From Pseudomonadota bacterium (lineage in GTDB: Bacteria; Pseudomonadota; Gammaproteobacteria; Pseudomonadales; Halieaceae), in the NCBI GenBank assembly GCA_030591305.1, contig JAUVBI010000174.1:1-6873 (forward strand): a DNA stretch of 6,873 bases, read 5' to 3'. Position numbers and translations under genes: made by a program. Below the pieces are notes generated by a model. It saw only the letters and a list, made by a program, of their open reading frames with translations, had not been told where the DNA came from and did not search any database. Of this stretch, positions 5,297 to 6,873 are shown piece by piece; within the stretch, counting starts at the first letter, position 1, and every line of letters starts with the position of its first letter.

Positions 5297-6873
5297 CTAG
5301 TAAACAGTGAAGTCGAAATCCAGATTATAGCTGCGGGTTGTCGGCTTTTGCTGCCCCCTGGTGAGGCGTGACACTTCCCTGTAGGTGTACTCTCTTAATT
5401 CCGTTGTCGATATACTCCCATCTCCATTGCTGTCGGCTGCCATCTCACCTAAAGCCTTGATAACGCTGGCCGTAAAAACACCATTTTTTATCTCATTGGT
5501 TTCCAGCGCAAATTCCTGACCGCCCGCTGCGCTAATTACGGTGGCACCTGTCGATGCTCTTAAGTCGGTAAATGCATTCTGTAGCATCTCAAACGAAAGA
5601 TTGAGATCTGCGCCCTTGCGCGGCGACTTTTTCAGCTTTATCCCTCTGGCTGACACGCCCTCCACCAGAGTAATATTTTTAGCTGCACGGGTGACTTCCC
5701 CCGAGTGACAGGTATCAAGCATTAGAAGCTTGTTTAGTGCAGGTATACCATCCAGCAAATCTGTTATCTCTTCATAGGCCAGGCCTCTCTTTTCAGGCCT
5801 GGCTGAATCTACATCTACGGTGCCAAAATAGTAATTATCTTCTTCATCGAGAAACCCGTGACCCGCGAAAAAAACTATAACGTGATCGGTGGGCTTGCTG
5901 CGCTCCAAAAATTTCTTTGTTTTCATAATGGCTGCAGTTCTAACCTGTTTATCGAGCAGGGTTTCAGTGAATACCTGCCTATACCTGGTGCTGTCGGCCA
6001 TCAGACTTTTAATATCGGTGGCATCTTTACTGGCGTAGTTTAGATCCAACGCATCGTCTTCATAGTCAGACACGCCGATAGTCAGTAAATACAAGTCGGG
6101 TTTGACACCCAACTCCGGTCTATTATAAGTAAAGTACTGAGTATCTGATTGAACACCCCTGTCAGTTTCTACATACATTTTAATTCTGTTGATCCCTGGA
6201 ATCAGCTCCAATTGCAACTCACCCGGCGATCGATCAACGGCAGTGCCCGCATGTCCAAAAATGGGAACTTCATTTACCCTGACATGCAAACGACCCCTCG
6301 TTGCCTGTTGCAGGTTTGTGCTGTAAGCAATTTTTATAGCCTGGCTGTTAACGATTTGATCGGGGCCAACAACAGATAACTCTGGTGGTGCCGTATTAAC
6401 AGGCATCATTCTGGGATTACCGGGCTGGCGACTCTGTCGAAACTCGACCATTTTCTTCCACAATTTTCTGGAATCCGTACCACCCTTGCCCAGCCTATTC
6501 AGGATAATATCTGGCCTGTTCAGCCAGTAATCGTAGCGACTAAAGTCAAATAGCTCATCTCCGTTGAGAAAACTTGCCTGGTGAATTGCTCTTGGGGTGG
6601 ACCAATAGTATCCGTCCGGAGAGCTAATGAGTATCTCGCCCTGGGTGTCCGCTACAATAGTCGACAGCAATTTGGGATTTCTCTTGCCTATGTCGTCTCT
6701 TACAAATGTATCGTATAAAACGCCCTGCTCGGCATTACGGTATTTCCCTCTGGGTATGTCCAGCCGCCAAAGCTTCATGGTGCCATCACTGGCCCCCGTC
6801 ACTACAATATTTTCATCCAGTTGGTAGATTTTAGTAATGTTTGCACGATGCGCAGAAAACTCCTCTAAAATCA
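5297..6873 (-). CDS. WD40-caspase family protein (WD40, Ig-like, peptidase C14, EF-hand-type loop), N-terminus outside window
   Basis: The C-terminal 524 codons are visible. The frame is open to the right edge, so the GTG at 6802 is an internal Val. Residues are counted from the first full codon (6869-6871). Residues 7-38 form a WD40 blade: AHRANI, then TGASDGTMKLW. A degenerate last blade may lie at about 68-93 (ending SSPDGYYW). About 162-250 looks like an Ig-like beta domain (PPELSV, IPGINRIKMYV). The caspase domain begins at about 257 (PDLYLLTIGVSDY), with catalytic His338 in FFAGHG and Cys388 in LDTCHSG. Near the end, DSNGDGSISTTE (480-491) fits an EF-hand Ca-binding loop. This order is known for bacterial WD40-caspase proteins, where the propeller is assumed to be a sensor or scaffold. 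It is not a recent copy of the neighbouring caspase: the two catalytic domains differ widely outside the core motifs. Whether it is exported cannot be seen. Its substrate is unknown. Confidence 0.92.
   Translation of the reverse strand, partial: ILEEFSAHRANITKIYQLDENIVVTGASDGTMKLWRLDIPRGKYRNAEQGVLYDTFVRDDIGKRNPKLLSTIVADTQGEILISSPDGYYWSTPRAIHQASFLNGDELFDFSRYDYWLNRPDIILNRLGKGGTDSRKLWKKMVEFRQSRQPGNPRMMPVNTAPPELSVVGPDQIVNSQAIKIAYSTNLQQATRGRLHVRVNEVPIFGHAGTAVDRSPGELQLELIPGINRIKMYVETDRGVQSDTQYFTYNRPELGVKPDLYLLTIGVSDYEDDALDLNYASKDATDIKSLMADSTRYRQVFTETLLDKQVRTAAIMKTKKFLERSKPTDHVIVFFAGHGFLDEEDNYYFGTVDVDSARPEKRGLAYEEITDLLDGIPALNKLLMLDTCHSGEVTRAAKNITLVEGVSARGIKLKKSPRKGADLNLSFEMLQNAFTDLRASTGATVISAAGGQEFALETNEIKNGVFTASVIKALGEMAADSNGDGSISTTELREYTYREVSRLTRGQQKPTTRSYNLDFDFTVY

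Noticed and set aside
736..6873. Selenoprotein gene near selC
   Set aside because: The visible coding regions end in TAA or TAG and no in-frame TGA separates two matching parts of a gene, so there is no sign of a Sec codon here.

Overview
The window looks like a chromosomal stretch of a moderate-GC, Gram-negative proteobacterium, most likely a gammaproteobacterium. This rests on the signal peptides, an IPTL/PEP-CTERM-type surface-sorting tail, sigma70-like promoters and a gamma-type selenocysteine tRNA. The species cannot be named from the sequence alone.

Left edge (1-735): the last ~80 codons of a probable PLP-dependent enzyme (ACC deaminase / D-cysteine desulfhydrase-like) run in from outside on the + strand. 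About 435 bp follow with no credible gene, then a strong hairpin terminator (682-715).

Middle, minus strand (736-2971): read in transcription order, there is a sigma70-like promoter (3002-3031), a secreted alpha/beta hydrolase of the DUF900 type with an N-terminal acyl-carrier-protein-like domain, then selC (tRNA-Sec, anticodon UCA) only 3 nt after the hydrolase stop codon. An exported protein with an IPTL-CTERM-like C-terminus comes next, then the terminator. No terminator is visible between these genes, so one long transcript is possible. A weaker promoter candidate for selC lies inside the end of the hydrolase gene.

Right half (3130-6873): a signal-peptide-bearing caspase/metacaspase-like protease with a DUF4384-like C-terminal part is transcribed divergently from the hydrolase. 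It converges on a second, different caspase-family gene (WD40 + Ig-like + caspase + EF-hand-type loop) whose 5' end lies beyond the window. The two caspase stop codons are only 4 bp apart.

Working together (inference): a divergently expressed exported hydrolase and exported caspase, beside a second caspase with a scaffold domain, suggest a proteolysis-linked envelope module next to selC. The most unusual details are the ACP-like domain with Thr where the phosphopantetheinylated Ser should be, and a tRNA-Sec whose 3' acceptor strand seems one nucleotide short. No mobile-element genes, CRISPR arrays or rRNA genes were seen.
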